A stretch of 64,000 nt of DNA from Lachnospiraceae bacterium (GCA_017525525.1 JAFXSQ010000055.1:97327-161326); one strand, 5' to 3'. Shown: positions 16,525 to 24,535, counted from the stretch's first letter. Notes: generated by a model not told the origin, from the sequence alone. A program made the numbers and translations.

Positions 16525-17994
16525 ATGAAGATATTTATATCGGCTACGTTGAGAAGCTTCTTCAACCGTGAGCATGAGATAGATGTAAAGGGAAAGACGG
16601 TAGGAGAGCTCCTTGAGAATATAATAAAGGAATACCCGGACAGCAAGAATGCCTTCTATGATGAGACCGGTGAGAGAAGAGGCTTTATAAAGCTTTTTGT
16701 GGACGGTGAGGACAGAACCGGCAGAGATTATGCAGTGTACAGCCTGAGCGAGAAGTCAAAGGTGCTGCTTCTTCCGGTTATCGCCGGAGGCGCGCCATCA
16801 TTAGCACAGACCGAAGCGCTTGTGTCCGATGAGAGAAGAAAAGAGGTTGAGCTTGACAATACGGAGATAGAGAGGTTCAACAAGCATCTTCTTCTTCGTG
16901 AGATAGGCGTCAAGGGACAGAAGCGGATAAAGGCTGCAAAGGTAGTCGTTGTCGGTGCCGGAGCTCTCGGCTCGGCTGTTATCCAGTACCTTGCGGCTGC
17001 CGGTGTCGGAACCATAAAGGTTATTGACAGCAGCGCGGTTGCCTTAGAGGATCTCCAAAGCCAGGTGCTTCACTCGTTAAGAGATGTAAAGCGTCCCAAG
17101 TCGGCATCGGCCAGGGACAGCATAAGAAACATAAACAGAAGCATAGAGGTTATAGCCGAGAATGAGGACATAAGCGCAGACAATGCTTCGGAGCTTATCG
17201 AAGACTTTGATCTCGTGGTTGATTGTTCCGATAATTTCAAAACAAGATATACATTAAATGATGCCTGCATATTAAACGGTATTCCGGTTGTCTTCGGAGC
17301 CATATACCAGTTCGAAGGACAGGTAAGCATACTCGGTCATAACGGAGGACCATGCTTAAGATGCGTATATCCTTCACCGCCGCCGGCAGGTCTTGTTCCA
17401 AGCTGTGCAGAGGGTGGAACCATAAGTCCTCTTGCGGGTATAGTAGGAAGCATACAGGCAAATGAAGCCTTAAAGCTCATTATGGGCATAGGCGAGCATT
17501 TAAGCGGCAAGCTCCTTACGGTAGATACGCTTTACCTAAATTCAAGCGTACTCAATGTAAAGAGAAGCTGTAACTGTCCGCTCTGCGGTGATACACCGAC
17601 AATTACTGAGGTTGAGACCTATGATTACGAAGATTTCTGCGGCTTAAAGGCAAAGGAGGATGAGGTACCTGTTGAAGGCTTTACACCTGAGGAGCTTGCG
17701 AAGAAGATAGATGCCGGTGAACCGCTGAAGATCATAGATGTAAGAGAGCCTCATGAAAGAGCAATACTTAGGTTCCCGGGCGCAGTGGTTATCCCGATAG
17801 GACAGCTTGTAAGAAGGCAGAAGGAGCTTGATCCGAATATCGACACAGTATTCTTATGTAAGCAGGGCAAGAGAAGCATACTTGCCATAAACACATTGAG
17901 AGAGGCGGGCTACACAGGCCCTATGTACAACCTTAAAGGCGGTCTTGACGCCATGAAGGATATCGTCCTTGCAAATGAGGGCGGCTGGCTGTAG
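16525..17994 (+). CDS. MoaD-like carrier / E1-like (MoeB/ThiF) / rhodanese triple fusion
   Basis: 489 aa. Residues 1-89 form a MoaD/ThiS beta-grasp carrier ending LLLPVIAGG, but the Gly-Gly (88-89) is followed by APSLAQ and a linker instead of a C-terminus. Residues about 112-365 are an E1-like adenylating domain: nucleotide loop GAGALGSAV, Zn pairs CLRC and CPLC, catalytic Cys in VPSCAEGG (C294). Residues about 385-489 are a rhodanese with active-site loop CKQGKRS (C445), the MoeZ/MOCS3 type that accepts persulfide sulfur. A carrier fused to its own activator needs proteolysis to expose Gly-Gly, which fits the adjacent JAMM gene. Strong GGGAGG ribosome site. Confidence 0.9.
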   Translation: MKIFISATLRSFFNREHEIDVKGKTVGELLENIIKEYPDSKNAFYDETGERRGFIKLFVDGEDRTGRDYAVYSLSEKSKVLLLPVIAGGAPSLAQTEALVSDERRKEVELDNTEIERFNKHLLLREIGVKGQKRIKAAKVVVVGAGALGSAVIQYLAAAGVGTIKVIDSSAVALEDLQSQVLHSLRDVKRPKSASARDSIRNINRSIEVIAENEDISADNASELIEDFDLVVDCSDNFKTRYTLNDACILNGIPVVFGAIYQFEGQVSILGHNGGPCLRCVYPSPPPAGLVPSCAEGGTISPLAGIVGSIQANEALKLIMGIGEHLSGKLLTVDTLYLNSSVLNVKRSCNCPLCGDTPTITEVETYDYEDFCGLKAKEDEVPVEGFTPEELAKKIDAGEPLKIIDVREPHERAILRFPGAVVIPIGQLVRRQKELDPNIDTVFLCKQGKRSILAINTLREAGYTGPMYNLKGGLDAMKDIVLANEGGWL

Positions 17995-17999
17995 GTATT

Positions 18000-18019
18000 A
18001 AGACCTTTAAAGAAGGCTT
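18000..18019 (+). terminator. Weak hairpin before the encapsulin gene (possible attenuator)
   Basis: AAG-A-CCTT pairs with AAGGCTT (one bulged A, 5-nt loop), followed by TTATAC. It is too weak for a firm terminator call, but it sits in the widest gap of the operon before the R3 repeat and could set shell-versus-enzyme stoichiometry as an attenuator or processing site. Confidence 0.3.
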
Positions 18020-18062
18020 TTATACAATGTATTAATTATTTTTCACCTAGGAGGAAAAAGAG

Positions 18063-19019
18063 ATGGCAAAAGAAACAGAGAAGACAACAGGCATTAACGC
18101 ATTGGGTGCGGCTGCGGCTTATAACCTTGCGAACGTGACCAAGACAAAGCCCCAGTTTGGTGCAATCACACCGAAGTGGCTTACCAAATTCCTTGAGTTC
18201 AAGGGACTTGAGACAGGTATATTCAGAGTAAATAAGGTCGTTGAGGGTGAGACACCCCTTGATGTACTCTGCAGCCAGACCAAGAAATCAGACATCATAC
18301 CGGAAGGCTATGTTGAGTATGAGACAGAGCCCCGTGAGTACAGACTTAATTCGATATCAACCATAATCAATGTTAATACCGCAATCGAGGATGTATACAG
18401 CGCTCCCTACGATCAGGTACAGGAGCAGCTCGGACTTGCTATAGAGTCCTTGAGAGAGCGTCAGGAGAGCCAGCTTATCAACAACGATGACTACGGTCTT
18501 CTCAAGAATATAGCTGACAGCCAGAGAATACAGACAAGGAACGGAGCACCTACTCCGGATGACCTTGATGAGCTTATAACAAAGGTTTGGAAGGAGCCTT
18601 CATTCTTCCTTGCTCACCCGAGAGCTATCGCTGCATTTGAGAGAGAATGCACAAAGAGAGGAGTTCCGCCGGTTGTTGTTAACCTTGCAGGAGGTAACTT
18701 CGTTACATGGAGAGGAATCCCGATCATTCCTACAGACAAGCTTCTTGTTGACGGCCTGAAGAACCCCACCTCACAGAGCGGCAAGACAAACATCCTTCTT
18801 ATTAGGACAGGCGAGGCTAAGCGCGGTGTTATAGGTCTTTTCCAGGCAGGTCTTAAGAATGAGCATTCACGCGGACTTTCGGTACGTTTCCGTGGTATAG
18901 ATGACAAGGGCGTTGCTTCTTATCTGCTTTCATTATACTGCTCTGCAGCCATTCTTGCTGATGACGCTATCGCAGTGCTTGAAGATGTGGAAGTAGGTGA
19001 GTACTATGACTACGAGTAA
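18063..19019 (+). CDS. Family 2A encapsulin shell protein (SrpI-like)
   Basis: 318 aa, HK97-type capsid fold protein. I recognise the SrpI/Family 2A pattern: long N-terminal arm (ALGAAAAYNLANVTKTKPQFGAITPKWLTKFL), NSISTIINVNTAIEDVYS, EQLGLAIESLRERQESQLINNDDYGLL, FFLAHPRAIAAFERECTKRGVPP, FVTWRGIPIIPTDKL and VRFRGIDDKGVASYLLSLYCSAAILADDAIAVLEDVEVGEY (cut here by eye). Family 2A shells self-assemble into nanocompartments that enclose cysteine desulfurase. The next gene is such a desulfurase with a cargo-type extension, overlapping by 14 nt. Very strong ribosome site TAGGAGGA. There are no phage genes nearby, so this is not a prophage remnant. Confidence 0.92.
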   Translation: MAKETEKTTGINALGAAAAYNLANVTKTKPQFGAITPKWLTKFLEFKGLETGIFRVNKVVEGETPLDVLCSQTKKSDIIPEGYVEYETEPREYRLNSISTIINVNTAIEDVYSAPYDQVQEQLGLAIESLRERQESQLINNDDYGLLKNIADSQRIQTRNGAPTPDDLDELITKVWKEPSFFLAHPRAIAAFERECTKRGVPPVVVNLAGGNFVTWRGIPIIPTDKLLVDGLKNPTSQSGKTNILLIRTGEAKRGVIGLFQAGLKNEHSRGLSVRFRGIDDKGVASYLLSLYCSAAILADDAIAVLEDVEVGEYYDYE

Positions 19020-20757
19020 TCCCTTCGGTGGTTTCGAGGAGCTTTACGGTCTTCCGAGCGCGGAGGCTCTGTCGGCTCTTGCCAACGCTTACGAAGGTGA
19101 TGACTTTACCGGAGCAACGGCACCTGCATCCGCAAGTGTGCCCGATTATGCTTCTTCATCCGAGGCAACTGTAGTACCTGCTTATCCGGCACCCGATCCG
19201 GAATCGATACCTGATACAGGTTCAGTATTTACAGCAGTACCGTCTGATGATTATTCGGTTCCGGCCGCAACTGTTCCCGAGCATGAGTACTCAGCACCTT
19301 TTGTAACAGCTCCTTCAGCGGATTACAAGGCTTACTCACAGGCTGCAGGCGGACAGTTCGATTGGGAGCATCCCATCGCATATGCAGCAGCTGAGCCGGT
19401 AAGCTACTCGCCGAGAGTACAGTCGCAGGAGCAGGCCAAGGAAGAGGACAGAAGCATAGATGTTCCGACATCACTTCAAGGTGATGCGGCAGCTAAAGAA
19501 GATGATACCGTAAAGCCCGGAAACTCACGAAATGATAGTATCAGAATAGGCAGCAAGACGCTTCAGCAGATAAGAGATGATTTCCCAATCTTAAAGGAAA
19601 GAATAAACGGTAATCCTCTCGTATGGCTTGACAACGGTGCAACCACACAGCGTCCCAAGGCTGTTATAGACAGAATATCTTATTATTACGAACATGAGAA
19701 TTCAAATGTACACAGAGGAGCTCACACACTCGCTGCAAGGTCTACGGATGCTTACGAGGGTGCAAGAGATATAGTAAGGGATTTTATCGGTGCACCGAGC
19801 TCAGAGGAGATAGTATTCGTAAGAGGCACCACAGAGGCCATAAACCTTGTGGCTAACGCTTATGTAAAGCCTCAACTTGAGCCGGGTGACGAGATAATCG
19901 TATCCATCTTAGAGCACCATGCGAACATAGTTCCGTGGCAGCTTATCGCTCAGAAGACAGGCGCTGTGTTAAAGGTGATCCCCTGCGATGAGACAGGCCA
20001 GCTTATCTTGAGCGAGTACGAAAAGCTCTTTACCAAGAGAACAAAGTTTGTTGCTGTTACACATGTGTCTAACGTATTAGGCACCGTAACTCCTATAGAG
20101 GAGCTTATTGCGATAGCACACAGGCACGGAGTAAGGATACTTATCGACGGAGCGCAGTCTGTTGCACATATCCCGGTAAATGTATCGGCTCTCGATGCTG
20201 ACTTCTTCGTCTTCTCAGGACACAAGATATTTGCTCCTACAGGCATAGGTGTTGTGTACGGCAAGAAGGAGCTTCTTGAAGCTGCAGAGCCATATCACGG
20301 TGGCGGTAATATGATTGCTGATGTTACATTTGAAAGAACCATATACAACGGTATTCCGAACAAGTTTGAAGCGGGTACCGGAAGCATAGCGGACGCGGTG
20401 GGACTCGGTGCTGCATTGAATTACCTTACCGAGATCGGCATGCCATGTGTATACAGATGGGAGCACGAGCTCTTACAGTATGCAATGAGCGAGATGAGAA
20501 AGATCCCCGGACTTACGCTGATAGGTACAGCCTTAAATAAGGCTTCGGTTCTTTCCTTCAAGCTTGACGGTTACTCTGATGATGAGGTCGGAAAGAGACT
20601 TGACAGCTACGGCATAGCGGTAAGAACGGGACATCACTGTGCTCAGCCGGTGCTCAGGCACTTCGGCTACGAGGGTTCGGTGAGACCTACACTTGCGCTT
20701 TACAATTCACCTGAAGATATAGATGCTCTTGTTAAGGTTTTAAGAACCTTTGCATAG
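19006..20757 (+). CDS. Encapsulin cargo: SufS-type cysteine desulfurase with disordered N-terminal extension
   Basis: 583 aa from the ATG with AGGTGA upstream (a GTG at 18997 is less likely). Residues 1-183 are low-complexity (Ala, Pro, Ser, Thr, Tyr, Asp, Glu; recurrent Y-S-x-P and P-x-x-D-Y patterns) starting TTSNPFGGFEELYG: the unstructured targeting domain seen on Family 2A cargo desulfurases. From 184 (KTLQQIRDDFPILKE) follows a group II cysteine desulfurase: WLDNGATTQRP, ILEHHANIVPWQ, PLP lysine in SGHKIFAPTG (K407), catalytic Cys in RTGHHCAQP (C545). It converts cysteine to alanine and enzyme persulfide. The 14-nt overlap with the shell gene couples their translation. Confidence 0.93.
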   Translation: MTTSNPFGGFEELYGLPSAEALSALANAYEGDDFTGATAPASASVPDYASSSEATVVPAYPAPDPESIPDTGSVFTAVPSDDYSVPAATVPEHEYSAPFVTAPSADYKAYSQAAGGQFDWEHPIAYAAAEPVSYSPRVQSQEQAKEEDRSIDVPTSLQGDAAAKEDDTVKPGNSRNDSIRIGSKTLQQIRDDFPILKERINGNPLVWLDNGATTQRPKAVIDRISYYYEHENSNVHRGAHTLAARSTDAYEGARDIVRDFIGAPSSEEIVFVRGTTEAINLVANAYVKPQLEPGDEIIVSILEHHANIVPWQLIAQKTGAVLKVIPCDETGQLILSEYEKLFTKRTKFVAVTHVSNVLGTVTPIEELIAIAHRHGVRILIDGAQSVAHIPVNVSALDADFFVFSGHKIFAPTGIGVVYGKKELLEAAEPYHGGGNMIADVTFERTIYNGIPNKFEAGTGSIADAVGLGAALNYLTEIGMPCVYRWEHELLQYAMSEMRKIPGLTLIGTALNKASVLSFKLDGYSDDEVGKRLDSYGIAVRTGHHCAQPVLRHFGYEGSVRPTLALYNSPEDIDALVKVLRTFA

Positions 20758-20776
20758 GGAGGATACTTAACACTTA

Positions 20777-21736
20777 ATGGAAGATATTATCAAAGAAGAA
20801 GAGATAGACGGAATAGTCGGGACGATTCTTGCGGATTATAAAGGCGGAAAGAATATAGACAATACGGATATATTCAGCAAGCCCGACAAGAAAGAGGTAA
20901 GGGACATTATTCACAATCTGTTCAGGATAATGTTCCCCGGCTATTACAAGGATAAGAATTATAAGATTTATAATCTTAAGAACAGTCTTGCGGTAACCAT
21001 CGAGGATATCTTTTATCACCTGAACAAGCAGGTAATGCTGGCTCTTGACTTCTGCAAGCTCAGGGGCGTGATGACGGAGGATGAGAGAAAAGCTGAGAGC
21101 TACCGCATATGCCGGGAATTCTTCAACAAGCTTCCTTTTGTCAGAGAGTGTGTAGAGACTGATCTTCTTGCAGCCTTCGACGGAGACCCCGCCGCGGGCT
21201 GCTTAGAGGAGATCGTCCTTGCATATCCGGGACTTTACGCGGGAACGGTTTACCGCATAGCACATGAGCTGTATCTGCTTAATGTACCGGTACTCCCGAG
21301 ACTTATGACGGAGTATGCGCATTCTCAGACCGGCATAGACATTCACCCGGGTGCGTCTATAGATAAGTATTTTTTCATAGACCACGGTACGGGCATAGTG
21401 ATTGGCGAAACAGCAGTCATAGGACAGAATGTCAAGATATACCAGGGTGTTACCTTGGGAGCTTTATCCACAAGAGGCGGACAGAAGCTTTCGGGAAAGA
21501 AGAGACATCCGACCATCAAGGACAATGTTACTATTTACGCAGGAGCCTCTATCTTAGGCGGTGATACCGTGATAGGTGAGAATTCCGTGATAGGCGGCAA
21601 TACATTTATCACAAGCTCCATACCTGCGGACACAAGAGTAAGCATTAAGAACCCTGAGATGGATATAAGAACAAACGACAACAAGCATAAGCATGAAGAG
21701 GTTAAGCAGAGCGACGAGTGGTACTATATGATTTGA
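20777..21736 (+). CDS. epsC: Serine O-acetyltransferase, EpsC type
   Basis: 319 aa. The helical N-terminal region (about 1-170) is longer than in CysE; the SAT core has YRIAHELYLLNVPVLPRLMTEYAHSQTGIDIHPGA, then left-handed beta-helix hexapeptides (FIDHGTGIVIGETAVIGQNVKIYQGVTLGALS and KRHPTIKDNVTIYAGASILGG region). It makes O-acetylserine from serine and acetyl-CoA, the acceptor for cysteine synthesis. SAT genes are recurrent neighbours of Family 2A encapsulins. No O-acetylserine sulfhydrylase (CysK/CysM) is visible in the window; MetY or a gene elsewhere must use the product. The C-terminus carries a short charged tail (about 290-319). Confidence 0.9.
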   Translation: MEDIIKEEEIDGIVGTILADYKGGKNIDNTDIFSKPDKKEVRDIIHNLFRIMFPGYYKDKNYKIYNLKNSLAVTIEDIFYHLNKQVMLALDFCKLRGVMTEDERKAESYRICREFFNKLPFVRECVETDLLAAFDGDPAAGCLEEIVLAYPGLYAGTVYRIAHELYLLNVPVLPRLMTEYAHSQTGIDIHPGASIDKYFFIDHGTGIVIGETAVIGQNVKIYQGVTLGALSTRGGQKLSGKKRHPTIKDNVTIYAGASILGGDTVIGENSVIGGNTFITSSIPADTRVSIKNPEMDIRTNDNKHKHEEVKQSDEWYYMI

Positions 21737-21756
21737 GTAAAATCTGAACAAAGCAG

Positions 21757-21893
21757 TGTCATTCTGAGCGAAGCGACGCAGACCTCAATGCGAAGCGTTG
21801 AGGTGCCGGCCTTCGATGTCATAAGGAATCCACCGCAAGCGGTACCCCTTATGACGAAATGCGAGGGCTTGCGAAGCAACAGGAAGAATCTTA
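21757..21893 (+). repeat. Long-form palindromic intergenic repeat inside the sulfur operon
   Basis: Begins TGTCATTCTGAGCGAAGC and ends GAAGCAACAGGAAGAATCTTA. It contains stem CCTCAATGC/GCGTTGAGG and the nested stem GTCATAAGG..CCGC/GCGG..CCTTATGAC. It is nearly identical over its length to the copies near 62.2 and 63.9 kb. Lying between SAT and ThiS, its hairpins could lower or stabilise expression of the downstream half of the operon. Confidence 0.85.
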
Positions 21894-21920
21894 AATTAAC
21901 AGAGAGGAGATGCAAAGATC

Positions 21921-22130
21921 ATGAACATAACCGTAGCAGGAACAAAGAAGGAGGTAGCAGACGGCCTTACCGTATCAGCTCTTATAGAGCTTGAGCAGGT
22001 TGAGACACCTCAGTATGTTACCGTGTCCGTGAACGAGGAATTCATCGGCTCAGATACATTTGATGCACATGTGCTTAAGGAGGGCGATGAGGTTGAATTT
22101 CTTTACTTCATGGGAGGAGGTGCCCGCTAA
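21921..22130 (+). CDS. ThiS-like sulfur carrier with masked C-terminus
   Basis: 69 aa beta-grasp protein: MNITVAGTKKEV start, VTVSVNEEFI and VLKEGDEVEFLYFMGGG. Mature ThiS-family carriers end in Gly-Gly so that the E1 can adenylate the carboxylate; here two residues, Ala-Arg, follow the glycines. Either a peptidase trims it (the JAMM gene two downstream is the candidate) or the tail is a by-product of overlap, since the GGAGGAGGT coding for Gly-Gly-Gly is also the ribosome site of the next gene. Stop and next start share one base (TAATG). Dedicated to cysteine, methionine or thiamine sulfur transfer; operon context favours amino-acid synthesis. Confidence 0.85.
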   Translation: MNITVAGTKKEVADGLTVSALIELEQVETPQYVTVSVNEEFIGSDTFDAHVLKEGDEVEFLYFMGGGAR

Positions 22131-22948
22131 TGCCCTTTACTAACGAACAGCTTGAGAGATACTCAAGACATATAATCTTAAAGGAGATAGGAGCGAAGGG
22201 GCAGAAGAAGCTTCTCAACGCCAAGGTGCTTATAATCGGTGCCGGCGGCTTAGGCGCTCCGGCGGCTTTGTACCTTGCGGCTGCGGGTGTGGGAACCATA
22301 GGCATAGTTGATGCGGATGTAGTTGATCTTTCAAATCTCCAAAGACAGGTTATACATACAACCAATGACATAGGCAAGAAGAAGGTTGAGTCTGCGGCTG
22401 AGACAATGCGCGCAATCAATCCCGATGTCACAGTCAATACCTATTACGATTTCGTAAGCAGTGCGAACATCATGGATCTTATAAAGGACTATGATTTTGT
22501 GCTTGACGGAACCGATAACTTCCCTGCGAAGTTCCTTATCAATGATGCATGCGTTATGGCCAAGAAGCCGCTTTCGCATGCAGGTATTATCAGATTCAAA
22601 GGGCAGCTTACGACTATTCTTCCGGGCGAAGGCCCATGTTACAGATGTATCTTCAAGAATCCGCCACCAAAGGACGCCGTACCTACCTGTAAGCAGGCAG
22701 GAGTAATAGGCGCCATGGGCGGTGTGATAGGTTCGCTTCAGGCTATGGAAGCAGTTAAGTATATCACCGGTGTCGGTGAGCTTTTAAGCGGTTATCTGCT
22801 TACCTATGATGCACTGAAGATGGAATTCCACAAGATTAAGCTGCCACCCCGCGGAAAGGGCTGTGCCGTATGCTCGGATACTCCGACCATCACGAAGCTT
22901 ATCGATTACGAGCAGCCGGCCTGCGAGTTTCACCCGGGAGGGAAATAA
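22130..22948 (+). CDS. E1-like sulfur-carrier adenylyltransferase (ThiF/MoeB family)
   Basis: 272 aa. RYSRHIILKEIGAKGQKKL start, nucleotide loop GAGGLGAPAAL, DLSNLQRQ, GTDNFPAKFLINDAC, Zn-binding CYRC and CAVC pairs, and the acyl-transfer Cys in VPTCKQAGV (C187, equivalent to the ThiF catalytic Cys). It activates the C-terminal Gly of a carrier with ATP for thiocarboxylate formation. No rhodanese is fused, unlike the paralogue 5 kb upstream, so sulfur must arrive from TusA, the cysteine desulfurase or that rhodanese. Coupled to the ThiS-like gene by a 1-nt overlap. Confidence 0.92.
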   Translation: MPFTNEQLERYSRHIILKEIGAKGQKKLLNAKVLIIGAGGLGAPAALYLAAAGVGTIGIVDADVVDLSNLQRQVIHTTNDIGKKKVESAAETMRAINPDVTVNTYYDFVSSANIMDLIKDYDFVLDGTDNFPAKFLINDACVMAKKPLSHAGIIRFKGQLTTILPGEGPCYRCIFKNPPPKDAVPTCKQAGVIGAMGGVIGSLQAMEAVKYITGVGELLSGYLLTYDALKMEFHKIKLPPRGKGCAVCSDTPTITKLIDYEQPACEFHPGGK

Positions 22949-22949
22949 T

Positions 22950-23387
22950 ATGAAGATAACCATCAAAAAATCCGATTATGACAGAATATATGAGCACGCC
23001 TTAAAGGAACGTCCCGATGAGGCCTGCGGCCTTATAGCCGGCGTTGACAGGGAGGACGGTGTAAGGGAGATTCAGAAGGTTTACCTTCTGACCAATATCG
23101 ACCACACCAACGAACATTTCTCCATAGATCCCAAGGAACAGCTTGCTTCTATAAAGGATATGCGTGCAAACGGTCTGTCGCCCTTAGGCAACTGGCATTC
23201 GCATCCCGAGTCTCCGTCAAGACCTTCTGAGGAGGACAAGAGACTTGCAAATGACAGCAAGGCAAGCTACCTTATCCTGTCTCTTCAGGAGGAGGGTAAT
23301 CCGGTTTTGAATGCTTTCCATGTGGAGGGCGAGCAGGGAGCAAGAACTGTCAGAAAGGAAGAACTGATTGTAATAGAGGAGGAATAG
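22950..23387 (+). CDS. JAMM/MPN+ zinc metallopeptidase (second of two)
   Basis: 145 aa from the ATG with GGGAGGG upstream; an earlier in-frame start inside the E1 gene gives unrelated sequence and is rejected. Catalytic Glu in RPDEACGLIAG and WHSHPESPSRPSEEDKR, giving H-x-H-x10-D with the conserved Ser. Close to Mec+/CysO-type peptidases that release cysteine from carrier-amino-acid adducts. Together with the carrier and E1 before it, it completes a second carrier module. Candidate for removing Ala-Arg from the ThiS-like protein, for releasing product, or both (inference). Confidence 0.9.
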   Translation: MKITIKKSDYDRIYEHALKERPDEACGLIAGVDREDGVREIQKVYLLTNIDHTNEHFSIDPKEQLASIKDMRANGLSPLGNWHSHPESPSRPSEEDKRLANDSKASYLILSLQEEGNPVLNAFHVEGEQGARTVRKEELIVIEEE

Positions 23388-23390
23388 TTT

Positions 23391-23636
23391 ATGGCTGAGT
23401 TTAATGTAGATGAGACGATTGATATAACTGATGTAACCTGCCCCATAACCTTCGTGAAGACCAAAGTTGCTCTTGAGGAGATGGATGAGGGCCAGATACT
23501 TCAGGTTCATATCGCCGACGGCGAGCCTATACAGAATGTTCCGAGAAGCATAAAGGAAGAGGGACATGAAGTATTAAAGATTGATGATAACGGTGACGGT
23601 ACCTTTGAGATGTATATCAAAAAGATTGGTGACTGA
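23391..23636 (+). CDS. TusA/SirA-family sulfurtransferase
   Basis: 81 aa with the family's CPITFVKTKVALEEM motif: the Cys-Pro pair near the N-terminus carries the transferable sulfane sulfur. Fold and length fit TusA. Last gene of the operon, preceded by GAGGAGGA and followed by a strong terminator. Expected role: shuttle persulfide sulfur from the cysteine desulfurase to the E1/carrier pair. Confidence 0.88.
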   Translation: MAEFNVDETIDITDVTCPITFVKTKVALEEMDEGQILQVHIADGEPIQNVPRSIKEEGHEVLKIDDNGDGTFEMYIKKIGD

Positions 23637-23656
23637 TTATTAGACATATGCTGAAA

Positions 23657-23693
23657 AAAAAGCCTGCGGAATTGTCCTTGCCGCAGGCTTTTT
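23657..23693. terminator. Bidirectional intrinsic terminator
   Basis: AAAAAGCCTGCGG pairs perfectly with CCGCAGGCTTTTT around an 11-nt loop. A-rich 5' and T-rich 3' flanks make it work on both strands, ending the sulfur operon and the convergent hisK transcript. Confidence 0.93.
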
Positions 23694-23696
23694 GGT

Positions 23697-24524
23697 TTAT
23701 ATTATGTCATAAAACTTCGGTTTTCTTTTAACAAAAGTGGCGTAAGCCTTAAACCCACATTCAAGCAGCAGCTCGCGTGCCTTATCGAAACCGTAACCCA
23801 CATATTTTGAAAAGTGGGCGTCGGAACCGACGGTAATGATCTCACCGCCTAAATCGTGGTAGAGCTTTAGGATTTCTTTATGCGGGTGAGGGTAGGAGAG
23901 GTTCTTATATAACGAGCCTGTGTTTACCTCTATACCGCCCCCGGCGCTGATTATAGTCTTCAATAGTTCTTCGAATATCTCGTAATAATCTTTAAGTTCA
24001 AATACATAATCCTTGTAATCCCCATATCTGACTATGTAGTCTAAGTGTCCGTACACATCAAAATCGGTAAAGCCTTTTACGGTCTCCAGGATACATTCAA
24101 AGTATCTGCCGAAGGCCTGTACGGGGGATTTGCCTTCGTAGTACTCGGAATAGTAAGGATCGTATCCGTCGACTATGTGAGTGCTGCAGATAAGAAAGTC
24201 GAGGTCACTGTGTTCTTTTGCATACTCGGCCGCCTTCTTAACTGTAGAGGGCATAACACCGAGCTCGACACCCTTCTTTAAAGTAAAGCCCTGTGGGAGC
24301 TTTGTTTTGATCTCGTCGATCTCACGACTGTATGCATCGAAATCAAGCTGGAAGGCCATCACTCCCTCCTCATAGGAGTACTTCATGGGGAAGTCTATGT
24401 CATGGTGATCTGTTATGCAAATTTCGTCTATTCCGTTAGACACAGCCTGCTTTATGATATTGTCTAAGCTCTCGTCACTGTCAGTGGAGTGATGAGTGTG
24501 AAGATGATAATCGGGGAATGGCAT
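23697..24524 (-). CDS. hisK: PHP-family histidinol-phosphatase
   Basis: 275 aa. The PHP signature at the N-terminus (DYHLHTHHSTDSDES), ITDHHDID, GVELGV, CSTHIVDGYDPYYSEYY, DVYGHLDYIVRYG and the closing VTVGSDAHFSKYVGYGF supply the metal-binding His/Asp set. Family role: dephosphorylates histidinol phosphate in histidine biosynthesis. Other his genes (hisB, hisIE) lie 20 kb away. Downstream of the SGNH lipoprotein gene by 11 nt with an AAGGAGA ribosome site, so co-transcribed. Confidence 0.88.
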   Translation of the reverse strand: MPFPDYHLHTHHSTDSDESLDNIIKQAVSNGIDEICITDHHDIDFPMKYSYEEGVMAFQLDFDAYSREIDEIKTKLPQGFTLKKGVELGVMPSTVKKAAEYAKEHSDLDFLICSTHIVDGYDPYYSEYYEGKSPVQAFGRYFECILETVKGFTDFDVYGHLDYIVRYGDYKDYVFELKDYYEIFEELLKTIISAGGGIEVNTGSLYKNLSYPHPHKEILKLYHDLGGEIITVGSDAHFSKYVGYGFDKARELLLECGFKAYATFVKRKPKFYDII

Positions 24525-24535
24525 ATCATTTCTCC

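Noticed and set aside
18063-19019. Prophage capsid gene
   Set aside because: HK97-type fold, but no portal, terminase, protease or tail genes; motifs and the desulfurase neighbour identify Family 2A encapsulin.
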